Notes: generated by a model not told the origin, from the letters alone. A DNA stretch of 64,000 nucleotides from Actinomadura harenae (GCF_003696215.1 NZ_RFFG01000003.1:1-64000), one strand, 5' to 3'. Positions 34,457 to 42,995 are shown, counted from the first letter of the stretch. Made by a program: numbers and translations.

Positions 34457-35971
34457 TCAGGCGTTCCAGGCGGCGGCGAAACGAGTGAGGGACGCGTCGG
34501 CGGCCCGCCGCTCGACCTCGTGGATCCGCCCGAGCGCGAACGCCTCGGCAGGGTCGCGGACGGCCGCCGCGATCTCCTCGATCCGGCGCATCGTGATCAG
34601 CGCGTCCCGGTGCTCGCCGAGCGCGGTCTGCACGGCCTTCGCGTCCCGCATCGCCCGCTCGGCGTCCGCGCCGAGGACCGGGACGGCCGTCTCCGCCGCG
34701 TACCGGACGCGCTTGGCCGCCTTCCGCACGTCGTGCCGCGCCGTCTCGACGTCCTCGGGGTCACCGGTCAGGACGTCGTGCTCCCGGACGAGCCGCCGCC
34801 GCGACCGGTCCAGCAACCCCGGGAACTCCTCGTCCGCCGGACGCCGCGCGCGGGCGGTCAGCGGCGGCTCGGCGACCAGCGCATCGAGCGCGTCGAGCAG
34901 CGCGAAGTACCGGAGGCCGCCCAGCGCGGCGTTCATCCGCCGGTACGCGGCCCGCTCCTGCCGGGCCAGATCGTCCAGCCAGGACGGCACGGCCGCCACC
35001 CGCTCGGCCGCCACCCGCTCGGCCGCCACGGGCTCGGCCGCCGGGTCCGCCTGGGCGAGTTCCCCGACGCGTTTCGTCAGGCGCGCCCGGAGCACCTCCA
35101 GGTCGCGGACCTCACCGAGGACTCCGCCCAGCCACCTGAGCTCGTCCCCGATCGGCCGGACACGCTCGCGCTCGAACAGCGGCGCGTACGCGCGCAGGAC
35201 GGCGCGGGCCCGGCGCGCGGCGACGCGCATCTGGTGGACGGCGTCGTCCTCGCCGCGCCGGGCCGCCGGATCATGCCGGAGCAGCGCGTCCACCTGCGCG
35301 GACAGGCGCGCGACGACGACGTCGCCCACGCACCGCCCCTTCGCCTCGGCCTTCGGGACACCGCCGCGGCGCTCGATCCTGCCGTCCAGCAGGCGGGCGA
35401 GCTTGGACGACGCGGACGACTCGCGCGCCCCGGCCTTCCGGAGCCGCCTGCCCGCGGCCGCCAGCAGCTTCGGCGGGCCGTTCACCAGCTCGACCTCGAC
35501 CTCCCGCCACCGCGTGGTCACCGCCTCCGCGTCCAGGACGGTCCCCACGACCGCGTCGTCGGCGACCTCGGCGAGCGGGGCGCCGTCCGCGTCCAGGAGG
35601 AGGGTGGTCCGGCGGTCGGTGTCGAGGGCGGCGACCTGCCGCAGGGGGGCGCCGCGCGTGTAGGCGGCGACGAGGGAGGCGAGGCGCCCGGGGACGGAGC
35701 GGGCGCGGCCGAGCGGGGCGCGGACCTCCAGCCGTCCGGCCGGGGCGGGGAGCTTGAGATGCCAGCCCGCGTCCTCGCCGCCGCGCCGGCGGCGCAGGGT
35801 GATCCCGCGCGCGGCGAGCCGCAGGTCGGCGGTGTCGAAGTAGGCGGCGTGCAGCCGCACGGACGCTGCGTCCCGGACACCCTCGACGCCCGGCAGCCCG
35901 GACAGGTCCGGCAGCGTGAAGTCGGCGGCGGCGTCGTACTTGCGCTCGATCTCCAGATGGCTCTCGGTCAC
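34457..35971 (-). CDS. CYTH and CHAD domain protein
   Basis: This 504-residue protein starts with the CYTH signature HLEIERKYD (E7, E9, K11) and a beta-tunnel rich in Arg/Lys strands (ITLRRRRGGEDAGWHLKLP) that binds triphosphates with metal. Residues about 225-500 are a CHAD domain of helices lined with conserved histidine and arginine (VHQMRVAARRARAVLRAY, ETARHDVRKAAKRVRYAAE). CHAD domains bind inorganic polyphosphate. The gene converges on the ppk1-Nudix pair with a 9-bp gap, so the three form a polyphosphate locus. The start is GTG. Three 15-bp repeats inside encode VAAER units. Confidence 0.93.
   Translation of the reverse strand: MTESHLEIERKYDAAADFTLPDLSGLPGVEGVRDAASVRLHAAYFDTADLRLAARGITLRRRRGGEDAGWHLKLPAPAGRLEVRAPLGRARSVPGRLASLVAAYTRGAPLRQVAALDTDRRTTLLLDADGAPLAEVADDAVVGTVLDAEAVTTRWREVEVELVNGPPKLLAAAGRRLRKAGARESSASSKLARLLDGRIERRGGVPKAEAKGRCVGDVVVARLSAQVDALLRHDPAARRGEDDAVHQMRVAARRARAVLRAYAPLFERERVRPIGDELRWLGGVLGEVRDLEVLRARLTKRVGELAQADPAAEPVAAERVAAERVAAVPSWLDDLARQERAAYRRMNAALGGLRYFALLDALDALVAEPPLTARARRPADEEFPGLLDRSRRRLVREHDVLTGDPEDVETARHDVRKAAKRVRYAAETAVPVLGADAERAMRDAKAVQTALGEHRDALITMRRIEEIAAAVRDPAEAFALGRIHEVERRAADASLTRFAAAWNA
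34992..35036 (-). repeat. Three 15-bp tandem repeats within the CYTH-CHAD gene
   Basis: GCCGCCACCCGCTCG is repeated at 34992, 35007 and 35022 (last with one change), coding for VAAER, VAAER and VAAEP on the minus strand in a CHAD loop. Confidence 0.85.
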
Positions 35972-36075
35972 GGCAGGGCCTCCGGGTGTCGTACCACTGT
36001 CCGTTCAGTCAGCTTTTCATGACGACCATCACGACGACACCCCTCGATCCCCGAGGACCGTTGACCCCGGCCGGG

Positions 36076-36576
36076 TCAGGACGACTCGGACACGTCCAGG
36101 TGGTACTTCATCCCCATGTGGGACGGGCGGAAGCCGATCTTCTGGTAGAAGCGGATGGACTCGGGGCGCTGCCGGTCGGTCGTCAGCTGGACCAGCCGGC
36201 ACCCGCGCGTCCGGGCCTGCTCGATCGCCCAGCCGACCATCAGCTGGCCGATGCCCCGCCCGCGCTGCTCGGCGGCGACCCGCACGCCCTCGATCTGGGC
36301 GCGCTCGCCACCGGTGTAGGTGAGGCCGGGGATGTAGGTGAGCTGGAGGCAGCCGGCGATCTCGCCGTCCAGCTCGGCGACGATCACCGAGTTGTTCGGG
36401 TCGCGTTCGATCGCGGCGAAGGCCGTGAAGTACGCCTCGGGCACGCCCGCCTCCCCGGTCGCGTCCCCGACCGACTCGCGGTTCGCGGCGATCGGGTCGG
36501 TGGCCAGCAGCCGGACGACGACGGGCAGGTCATCGCGGGTGGCTTCGCGGAAGGTCACATCTCGATCTGGGCGCAC
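36076..36576 (-). CDS. GNAT family N-acetyltransferase
   Basis: This 166-residue protein has the GNAT fold. AELDGEIAGCLQLTYIPGLTYTG are strands beta-3/4, then the acetyl-CoA pyrophosphate loop VRVAAEQRGRGIGQLMVGWAIEQA (Q/RxxGxG/A), and a C-terminal ESIRFYQKIGFRPSHMGMKY. It transfers an acetyl group from acetyl-CoA to an unknown amine. The start is GTG at 36576. It is divergent from whiB, with two palindromes between them. Confidence 0.9.
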   Translation of the reverse strand: MRPDRDVTFREATRDDLPVVVRLLATDPIAANRESVGDATGEAGVPEAYFTAFAAIERDPNNSVIVAELDGEIAGCLQLTYIPGLTYTGGERAQIEGVRVAAEQRGRGIGQLMVGWAIEQARTRGCRLVQLTTDRQRPESIRFYQKIGFRPSHMGMKYHLDVSESS

Positions 36577-36633
36577 GCCGACAGGTTATCCGCACGATTT
36601 CCGGCCGGTTCACGCCACCCGGCGCCGCGACTT

Positions 36634-36658
36634 GTAGTACTACGGTTCGTAGTACTAC
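36634..36658. promoter_or_regulatory. Two perfect GTAGTACTAC palindromes, GNAT/whiB intergenic region
   Basis: The 10-bp palindrome GTAGTACTAC occurs at 36634-36643 and 36649-36658, 15 bases apart, with a 5-base spacer GGTTC. They lie 58-82 bases upstream of the GNAT start and 73-97 bases upstream of whiB. Such paired dyads are expected for a cooperatively binding regulator; the TAC/GTA content recalls BlaI- or GntR-type sites without matching either. Confidence 0.55.
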
Positions 36659-36730
36659 GTTGGGTGGACAACCACCCCATCCCGAACCGCCCGGCGTGAC
36701 CTGCCGGGCCGTCGCAGGGAGCACAGCCTC

Positions 36731-37051
36731 ATGCCGAACCCCAACGCCGCCGAAGAACACTGGAGCGACCACGCCATCTGCCGTGGCGCCGATCCGGACC
36801 TGTTCTTCCCCATCGGATACGCGGCCCCCGTCCTTCGCGAGCAGGAACGCCAGGCCAAAGCCATCTGCGCCAACTGCCCCGTCGTCGCCGACTGCCTCCG
36901 GTGGGCCCTGCGCGTCGGCGAGCCCGACGGCGTCTGGGGCGGGACGACCCCGGAGGAGCGCCGCCTCCTCCGCCGCCGCGCCGACGCGCCCGTCCGGCAC
37001 CACCTGCCGGCGATCACCGTCCGCGGCGACATCGCCGAGGTCGCCGCCTAG
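36731..37051 (+). CDS. WhiB family transcriptional regulator
   Basis: This 106-residue protein has the four cysteines that bind a [4Fe-4S] cluster (C17, C46, C49, C55; C-x28-C-x2-C-x5-C) and the beta-turn GVWGG at 67-71. The basic RRLLRRR segment is used to contact DNA and sigma-A region 4. It responds to redox or nitric oxide in characterised relatives. It lacks the AT-hook of WhiB7. The exact subclass cannot be fixed by eye. Two palindromes lie in the promoter region, and a terminator hairpin follows. Confidence 0.94.
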   Translation: MPNPNAAEEHWSDHAICRGADPDLFFPIGYAAPVLREQERQAKAICANCPVVADCLRWALRVGEPDGVWGGTTPEERRLLRRRADAPVRHHLPAITVRGDIAEVAA

Positions 37052-37169
37052 CCGTCCGCCGCACCTGCCGGAACCCGCCGCCGGAACCGACGACCGAGGC
37101 CGTCTGGCCGAAAGCGGACCGCAGCGGACCCCAGCAGACGCCCACACCGAGTCGAACGTCACGTTCTCC

Positions 37170-37199
37170 CGCCGTCCGCACTGACGCGGACGGCGGTTT
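37170..37199 (+). terminator. Terminator after whiB
   Basis: A perfect 10-bp stem (37170-37179 with 37186-37195), 6-base loop and trailing GTTT. It lies 119 bases beyond the whiB stop in a 266-bp gap that otherwise holds the rhomboid promoter. Confidence 0.65.
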
Positions 37200-37317
37200 C
37201 GGCGTCTGGGACGCGACGTCCGCCCCAGCGAACGCACCCTGGACGGGAACGCCCGGGCGGGGGACGATCGTTGACAGGACGGCGACAGTCCGACACACGG
37301 CGACGGGGTGGGAAAAG

Positions 37318-37920
37318 ATGAGCTACTCCCCGGTCCAACGGGAGAGTGAGAGCACGGGCCTGGCCGGGCAGGGCACCAGGGCCCTGGCCGCGGCGACCCT
37401 CATCCTGCTCGTCACGGCGGGCATGTGGGTGCTCGAAGGCATCGACTACGTCGCGAACGGACGCCTCGACCAGTACGGCATCCACCCGCACGACGTCGGC
37501 GACCTGCCCGACATCTTCACCGCGCCGTTCCTGCACGTCGGCTTCGGGCACCTGATGGCCAACACGGTGCCGTTCGTCATCCTCGGCTTCCTCGCCGCGG
37601 TCCGCGGCATCGCCCGGTTCCTCGCCGCGTCCCTGGTCATCATCGTGGTCGGCGGCCTCGGCGTCTGGTTCACCAGCTCCGCGCTGACCCTCGGCTCCAG
37701 CATCCTGATCTTCGGCTTCTTCGGCTACCTCATCGGCCGCGGCCTGTTCGAACGCCGCCTGCTCGACATCGTCATCGCGGTCGCCGTCGTCGCCGTCTAC
37801 GGGACGATGCTGGTCGGCGTCCTGCCGAGCGACCCCACCATCTCCTGGCAGGGCCACCTCTTCGGCCTCATCGGCGGCGTCCTCGGAGCCTGGATGCTCC
37901 GCAGGTCACGCACCGCCTGA
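37318..37920 (+). CDS. Rhomboid family intramembrane serine protease
   Basis: The ATG at 37318 has GGGAAAAG upstream and gives 200 residues with about six membrane helices. Rhomboid signatures are present: HLMANTVP (H78-xxx-N82) in helix 2, GSS with the likely catalytic serine 128 in helix 4 (TLGSSILIFGFFGYL), and the partner histidine 180 in WQGHLFGLIGG. The position after the serine is Ile rather than the common Gly (GxSG), a variant seen in some actinobacterial members. It should cleave transmembrane substrates inside the bilayer; none can be named. Confidence 0.9.
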   Translation: MSYSPVQRESESTGLAGQGTRALAAATLILLVTAGMWVLEGIDYVANGRLDQYGIHPHDVGDLPDIFTAPFLHVGFGHLMANTVPFVILGFLAAVRGIARFLAASLVIIVVGGLGVWFTSSALTLGSSILIFGFFGYLIGRGLFERRLLDIVIAVAVVAVYGTMLVGVLPSDPTISWQGHLFGLIGGVLGAWMLRRSRTA

Positions 37921-37979
37921 TCCCGCACCGCCTGACTCCACACCGCGTGATCCCACACCGCCCGATCCCGCGCCCATCC
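37909..37979 (+). repeat. 15-bp tandem repeat overlapping the rhomboid stop codon
   Basis: Four consecutive units (37909, 37924, 37939, 37954) of CGCACCGCCTGATCC type, then a partial fifth. The first unit contains the stop codon TGA of the rhomboid gene. The unit number is likely to vary between strains. Confidence 0.85.
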
Positions 37980-37986
37980 GCGACGG

Positions 37987-38766
37987 TCAGGGGCGGGGGC
38001 GGGCGACGATCTCGGTGATCTCCGCGTCGTGCGGCGTCTCCAGGGCGGCGACGACCGTGCGGGCCATCGTCTCCGGCGACGCGAAGTCGGACGGGTCGTA
38101 CGCCACGCCCTCCTGGGCGCGGACGCGGCGCTGCATCTCCGTCGCCGTCCGTCCCGGGAAGAACGACGTCACGCGGATCTCCGGCTCCTCGGCGCGCACC
38201 GAGTCGGCCAGCGCCCGCAGGCCCCACTTGCTCGCCGCGTACGCGCCCCAGCGCGGGTTCGCGCGCAGCCCGGCCGTCGAGTTCACGTAGACGATCTGGC
38301 CGCGCGCGGCGCGCAGCGCGGGCAGCAGCAGCCGGGTCAGCTCCGCCGCCGACACCAGGTTCACCGACAGGTGCTCGATCCACTCGTCGGACTCGGTCTC
38401 CGCGACCGTGTCCAGGTGCGCGACCCCGGCCGCGTAGACCAGGCCGTCCAGCCGGGCGGGGAGCCCGGCGGCGGCGAGCGCGGCCTCCAGCCGGCGCGGC
38501 GCGGCGAGGTCGAGCGGCAGCGTCGTCACGCGCGCGTCGGTCGCCGTGCCCGTGCCACCCCCCGCCGGCCCGGCCGCCCGGTCCGCGTTGATCTGGCGGA
38601 TCTCCTGCGTGCGCGCGTGCGCGCCCCCCGACAGCCGCGCCTGGACGGCCGCCAGCCGCTCCGGCGACCGCCCGGTCAGGATCAGTTCGTGCCCACGGTC
38701 GCGCAGCAGCTCGGCGGCCGCGCCGCCGATGCCCCCGGTCGCGCCGGTGATCAGATAGGTGCCCAT
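37987..38766 (-). CDS. Short-chain dehydrogenase/reductase (SDR)
   Basis: This 259-residue classical SDR has the cofactor motif TGATGGIG (residues 7-14), an NAG-like YAAGVAH, the catalytic serine in YVNSTAG and the YxxxK pair in YAASKWG. TGRSPERL after the second strand suggests NADP preference. A Gly/Ala/Thr-rich insertion (about residues 48-77) before the DVT-like VTTLPLDL strand is unusual for the family. The C-terminal SFFPGRTATEM is typical. The substrate is unknown. GGGGAGAG precedes the ATG. Confidence 0.92.
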   Translation of the reverse strand: MGTYLITGATGGIGGAAAELLRDRGHELILTGRSPERLAAVQARLSGGAHARTQEIRQINADRAAGPAGGGTGTATDARVTTLPLDLAAPRRLEAALAAAGLPARLDGLVYAAGVAHLDTVAETESDEWIEHLSVNLVSAAELTRLLLPALRAARGQIVYVNSTAGLRANPRWGAYAASKWGLRALADSVRAEEPEIRVTSFFPGRTATEMQRRVRAQEGVAYDPSDFASPETMARTVVAALETPHDAEITEIVARPRP

Positions 38767-38856
38767 GACTCTCCCCTCGCGGTCCCACTCAACATGATCG
38801 ACGCGGCCCGCGCGACTTTTCCCCCGGCCCCCTGCCTGTTCCGCCTGCCCGGTCGT

Positions 38857-40317
38857 TCATTCGGGGCGGAGGACGCGGGTGACCCCGGCGATGAGCGCGG
38901 TCGCGAGCACCCAGCCGGCCGTGATCAGCGCGTACGCCACCCAGCGCGTCCAGCCGACCGGGTCGTAGGAGCCCTGGAGCCCGAACGAGTCCAGCGGGAT
39001 GAGCAGGTCGAGGCTGTAGACCAGGGCGTGGAAGTGCGGCAGCTCCACGGTGTCCTTGATGGGGTGCGGGTGGTCGGCGGAGAACACCGCCGTGCCGACG
39101 CCGACGAGCGCCGCGAACCATGCGAACGCCAGCCACGGCCGGTACCCGAACCCGACCGTCCAGTCGAGGACGAGGCTCCAGGCGCGGGCGACCGAGCCGA
39201 GGCGCCGCCGCCGCGCCCGCAGCTTCGCCAGCTGCACCCTCCGCGCCACGTCGTCGTGGCCGATGCCGTGGTACCAGGCCGCGAGCTGCTCGTACGGCTG
39301 GAGGTGGAACTGCGGGTCGCGGGACACCCAGCGCAGCCGGTCCTTCGGCGTGGCCTTGCCGCGCAGCGTCTGGTAGACGAGCCCGTCGAGGTAGATCCGC
39401 TCGGGCCAGATCCGCGGATGGTCCATCAGGACGTCGATCCGCGAGTACGACAGCGACAGCCGGCCCCTGATCGGCTCGGCGAGGTTCATGAGCAGCTCGT
39501 CCACGACCATGTGGCTGCCGTGCAGGGCCATCCGGCCCGGGTCGGTCGAGTCGAGGACGGCCGAGTCGAACGACAGCGTCCCGTTGATCCGCGCGTTGCG
39601 GAGCCGGACGGTCCCCTCCGCGTGGAAGCCCTTGGAGAGCTCGGCGGCGTCCTGCACCACCATGTTCTCGCCGTCCAGCGCGATGCGTCCGGGGTTGGAG
39701 AGGGTCGCGCCCTCCATGAACAGGCCGCCGTTCATCCGCGCCCCGACCAGCCGGACGCCGCCGGTGATCGTCGCGTTCCGGGCGAAGAACCCGGCCTCGA
39801 CGATCATCCCGCCGCTGAACACCGCCCACCGCTCGGGGACGGTCTCGGTGATCACCGTGTCGTTCAGCGTGAGCCCGCCGAGGAGCTGGGCGCGAGGCAG
39901 CTTGATCCCGCCCTCGAACACCGACCGGGACAGGCTGACCGTCCCGTCGGCGTGGAGGCCGCCCGCGTCCAGGCCGGGGAGCAGGCAGTCGGTGAACCGG
40001 AGCGTGCTGGTGCGGCAGTTGGTGACGAGCGGCTGTTCGAGCAGGCGGCAGAAGCGGAGCCGCAGCTCGTGCCGGACGGTCCCGCCGGACAGGTCGACCT
40101 GCCCGATCACGTAGGCCCCGCGGAGCCGGACGGCGGCGACGAACCCGTCGCGCGTCTCGCCCCCGCCGAGCAGCAGCTGGTTGATCACCTGGGCGCGGAC
40201 GGTCCGGTTCGGATCGGGGCCGGTCGGCAGGCCGTCCCCGAATACGATCTCCGCGCCGGTCGGGAAGGCATGCCAGACGCGGCGTTCCGCGGGCGTGAGG
40301 CCGGGGGGTTCGCTCAT
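38857..40317 (-). CDS. Pentapeptide-like repeat protein with C-terminal two-helix channel-like module
   Basis: This 486-residue protein starts with a conserved helical head (LTPAERRVWHAFPTGAEI) and a long beta-helix built from about 23-residue and pentapeptide-like repeats (VRLRGAYVIGQVDLSGG, VRLVGARMNGGLFMEGATL). The C-terminal part has helix 1 (PWLAFAWFAALVGVGTAVF), a re-entrant-like FHALVYSLDLLIPLDSFGL, and helix 2 (WVAYALITAGWVLATALIAGV). That layout mirrors two-TM channels but lacks a TVGYG-type filter. Databases tend to call relatives membrane-associated oxidoreductases without a visible cofactor motif. It is a close paralogue of the gene at 53142. Confidence 0.8.
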   Translation of the reverse strand: MSEPPGLTPAERRVWHAFPTGAEIVFGDGLPTGPDPNRTVRAQVINQLLLGGGETRDGFVAAVRLRGAYVIGQVDLSGGTVRHELRLRFCRLLEQPLVTNCRTSTLRFTDCLLPGLDAGGLHADGTVSLSRSVFEGGIKLPRAQLLGGLTLNDTVITETVPERWAVFSGGMIVEAGFFARNATITGGVRLVGARMNGGLFMEGATLSNPGRIALDGENMVVQDAAELSKGFHAEGTVRLRNARINGTLSFDSAVLDSTDPGRMALHGSHMVVDELLMNLAEPIRGRLSLSYSRIDVLMDHPRIWPERIYLDGLVYQTLRGKATPKDRLRWVSRDPQFHLQPYEQLAAWYHGIGHDDVARRVQLAKLRARRRRLGSVARAWSLVLDWTVGFGYRPWLAFAWFAALVGVGTAVFSADHPHPIKDTVELPHFHALVYSLDLLIPLDSFGLQGSYDPVGWTRWVAYALITAGWVLATALIAGVTRVLRPE

Positions 40318-40408
40318 CGCGAGGAGTACGACGCCCGAACCGTCCCAGAGGTTCCCTATCGCCGCGTTTCGGGCGATCGGTCAGTGCGCGCTGGAAACCT
40401 GCCGGGTC

Positions 40409-40735
40409 TCAGTGCGCGTTGGAGCCGGCCAGGTTCAGGCCGATGATGCCGAGGACGATGAGGGCGAGCGCGCCGAGGCGCAGCGGGGACGCGTCGTCGC
40501 CGAGGGCGACGATGCCGACGGTCGCGGTGCCGACCGCGCCGATGCCCGTCCAGACGGCGTAGGCGGTGCCGACGTCGAGGGACTTGAGGGCGAGGCTGAG
40601 CAGCCCGAAGCTCGCGACGGCGAAGAAGAGGAACCCCGCGGACGGCCAGAACTGGCTGAAGCCCTTGCTGAGCTTCAGGCAGGAGGCCATGGCGACCTCG
40701 AGCAGACCCGCGACGACGATGAGGACCCAAGCCAT
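40409..40735 (-). CDS. sugE: SMR-family guanidinium exporter (SugE/Gdx type)
   Basis: The ATG at 40735, with GGGAG 7 bases upstream, gives 108 residues and four helices, the standard size of a small multidrug resistance protein. The essential proton/substrate glutamate is E13 (MAWVLIVVAGLLEVAMA). The KLSKGFSQFWPS loop and AYAVWTGIGAVGTATVGI helix are those of the SugE/Gdx branch rather than QacE-type drug pumps. Gdx proteins export guanidinium in exchange for protons. A guanidine-III riboswitch in the leader supports this directly. It acts in the cytoplasmic membrane as an antiparallel dimer. Confidence 0.95.
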   Translation of the reverse strand: MAWVLIVVAGLLEVAMASCLKLSKGFSQFWPSAGFLFFAVASFGLLSLALKSLDVGTAYAVWTGIGAVGTATVGIVALGDDASPLRLGALALIVLGIIGLNLAGSNAH

Positions 40736-40740
40736 GATCC

Positions 40741-40818
40741 GACTCCCGGACGAAGACGACGACGGTGCACGACGCGTCGTCTTCGCTTTCCGGGTACGGC
40801 GCGCTCCTCGTCCGGGAG
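40741..40818 (-). ncRNA. Guanidine-III (ykkC-III) riboswitch with translational switch
   Basis: On the minus strand the leader reads CCGGACGAGG (40815-40806), then GCGCGCCGUACCCGG (40804-40790) and AAGACGACGCGU (40785-40774). This is the ykkC-III core as I recall it from the Thermobifida fusca structure. CCGG pairs with CCGG (P1), and GCGCGCCGU can form the pseudoknot with ACGACGCGU at 8 of 9 positions. CUCCCGGACGA (40818-40808), overlapping the aptamer 5' strand, is perfectly complementary to UCGUCCGGGAG (40753-40743), which holds the ribosome site. Guanidinium binding would free that site and turn sugE on. Confidence 0.9.
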
Positions 40819-41075
40819 GGCACGTCGGCCCTCGCCTCGTCCAACGGGCCGGGTGAGGCCGTTGTTCCTCGCGCGACGCCCCGGGCGGGTCTTCCGTTCG
40901 CCGCCTTTCACCTCGTGTCGGCCCTGCCGTTACGCGTGCGTCGGGTCCGCCTGGCCTGTTCCGGCCGGGCGATGTCCGTGATCTGTGAGGTGGGCCACTT
41001 TCGGCGAACTCGTCGGCGAAACGCCCGCGGACTGCGGGTTGCACCTGGTTACCAGCGGGTAGCATGATGACGAGT

Positions 41076-41087
41076 TACTGACCAGTA
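41076..41087. promoter_or_regulatory. Dyad TACTG-AC-CAGTA upstream of acyl-CoA dehydrogenase
   Basis: TACTGACCAGTA lies 47 bases upstream of the acyl-CoA dehydrogenase start and shares TACT-N4-AGTA with the site at 8169. It is a good candidate operator for a TetR-type fatty acid regulator. Confidence 0.5.
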
Positions 41088-41133
41088 CGTCTTGCGGGGC
41101 CCTCAGCCGCCGCCGAAACCCACGGAGTGTTCG

Positions 41134-42969
41134 ATGGGGCACTACAAGAGCAACCTCCGGGACCTGGAGTTCAACCTCTTCGAGGTTTTCGATCGCCAGG
41201 AGCTGCTCGGCAGCGGCCCGTACGCCGAGCTGGACGAGGACACCATCCGCAGCGTCCTCGACGAGGTGAACCGCCTCGCCGAGGGGCCCCTCGCGGAGTC
41301 GTTCACCGACGCCGACCGCAACCCGCCGAAGTTCGACCCGGCCACCAGCACGGTGACGATGCCGGAGTCGTTCAAGAAGTCCTACAAGACCTGGATGGAC
41401 GCCGAGTGGTGGCGCCTGGAGCTGCCCGAGGCGCTCGGCGGCACCAACGCCCCGCGCACGGTCTGCTGGTCGGTGGCCGAGATGGTGCTGGGCTCCAACC
41501 CCGCCGTCCACATGTTCGGCTGCGGCCCGTCCTTCGCCAAGCTCCTCTGGACGATCGGCACGGACGAGCAGAAGAGGTTCGCCGAGCTCGCCATCGAGCG
41601 CGGCTGGGGCGCCACCATGGTCCTCACCGAGCCGGACGCCGGCTCCGACGTCGGCGCCGGCCGCGCCAAGGCGATCCAGCAGCCCGACGGCACCTGGCAC
41701 ATCGAGGGCGTCAAGCGCTTCATCACCTCGGCCGAGCACGACATGGCCGACAACATCTTCCACCTGGTGCTCGCCCGCCCCGAGGGCGCCGGCCCCGGCA
41801 CCAAGGGCCTGTCGATGTTCCTCGTGCCCAAGTACCACGTGGACCTCGAGACCGGTGAGATCGGCGAGCGCAACGGCGCCTACGTCACCAACGTCGAGAA
41901 GAAGATGGGCCTCAAGGTCTCCACGACCTGCGAGCTCACCTTCGGCGAGAAGCACCCCGCCGTCGGCACCCTCGTCGGCGACGTCCACGAGGGCATCAAG
42001 CAGATGTTCCTCGTCATCGAGAACGCCCGCATGATGGTCGGCACCAAGGCCATCGCGACGCTCTCCACCGGGTACCTGAACGCGCTCGAGTACGCCAAGG
42101 AGCGCGTGCAGGGCGCCGACCTCACCCAGATGACGGACAAGGCCGCGCCGCGCGTCACCATCACCCACCACCCGGACGTCCGCCGCTCCCTGCTCACGCA
42201 GAAGGCGTACGCCGAGGGCATGCGCGCGCTGGTCCTGCTCACCGCGACCTACCAGGACGCCGTCCAGGTCGCCGAGCACGCGGGCGAGCGGAACGAGCTC
42301 GCCGAGAAGATCAACGACCTGCTGCTGCCGATCGTCAAGGGCTTCGGCTCCGAGCGCGCCTACGCCCTGCTCGGCGCCGAGTCGCTCCAGACCCTCGGCG
42401 GATCGGGCTTCCTGCAGGAGTACCCGATCGAGCAGTACATCCGGGACTCCAAGATCGACACCCTCTACGAGGGCACCACCGCGATCCAGGGCCAGGACTT
42501 CTTCTTCCGCAAGATCCTCCGCGACCAGGGCGCCACGCTGAAGGTCCTCGCGGACGAGATCAAGGCGTTCGCCGAGTCCGAGGCGGGCAACGGCCGGCTC
42601 AAGAACGAGCGCGCCGCGCTCCTCAAGGCCCTCGACGACCTGCAGGGCATCCTGAACCCGATGATCGGGTGGGCCATCTCCTCCATGGAGAACCCGAAGG
42701 AGCTCTACAAGATCGGCCTGACCTCGTCCCGGTTCCTGCTGGCCGCCGGCGACGTCGTCATCTCCTGGCTGCTCCTCCGCCAGGCCGAGGTCGCCCTCGC
42801 CAAGCTCGGCGGCGACGACGTCTCCGACGCCGACAAGGCCTTCTACACCGGCAAGGTCGCGGCCGCGCAGTTCTTCGCGCAGACCGTCCTGCCGCGGATC
42901 GCCTCCGACCGCGCCGCCACCGAGGCCACCAACCTCGACGTGATGGAGCTCGCCGAAGAGGCGTTCTGA
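41134..42969 (+). CDS. Acyl-CoA dehydrogenase, FadE5-type
   Basis: The ATG at 41134 has CGGAG 7 bases upstream and gives 611 residues, the length of the long FadE5-like branch. The N-terminal [19 protein letters not shown] is the hallmark of that branch. The FAD/substrate region shows [17 protein letters not shown] and FITSAEHD, followed by [42 protein letters not shown], which carries the position of the catalytic base. An extra C-terminal domain follows. The enzyme introduces the trans-2 double bond in acyl-CoA and passes electrons to electron-transfer flavoprotein. It is transcribed alone behind an operator-like dyad. Confidence 0.96.
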   Translation: MGHYKSNLRDLEFNLFEVFDRQELLGSGPYAELDEDTIRSVLDEVNRLAEGPLAESFTDADRNPPKFDPATSTVTMPESFKKSYKTWMDAEWWRLELPEALGGTNAPRTVCWSVAEMVLGSNPAVHMFGCGPSFAKLLWTIGTDEQKRFAELAIERGWGATMVLTEPDAGSDVGAGRAKAIQQPDGTWHIEGVKRFITSAEHDMADNIFHLVLARPEGAGPGTKGLSMFLVPKYHVDLETGEIGERNGAYVTNVEKKMGLKVSTTCELTFGEKHPAVGTLVGDVHEGIKQMFLVIENARMMVGTKAIATLSTGYLNALEYAKERVQGADLTQMTDKAAPRVTITHHPDVRRSLLTQKAYAEGMRALVLLTATYQDAVQVAEHAGERNELAEKINDLLLPIVKGFGSERAYALLGAESLQTLGGSGFLQEYPIEQYIRDSKIDTLYEGTTAIQGQDFFFRKILRDQGATLKVLADEIKAFAESEAGNGRLKNERAALLKALDDLQGILNPMIGWAISSMENPKELYKIGLTSSRFLLAAGDVVISWLLLRQAEVALAKLGGDDVSDADKAFYTGKVAAAQFFAQTVLPRIASDRAATEATNLDVMELAEEAF

Positions 42970-42995
42970 TCCACGCCTAGGCAAGTGAAGTAGCG

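Noticed and set aside
37909..37979. Possible CRISPR array or attachment site
   Set aside because: It is a simple 15-bp tandem repeat without spacers and without a nearby integrase.
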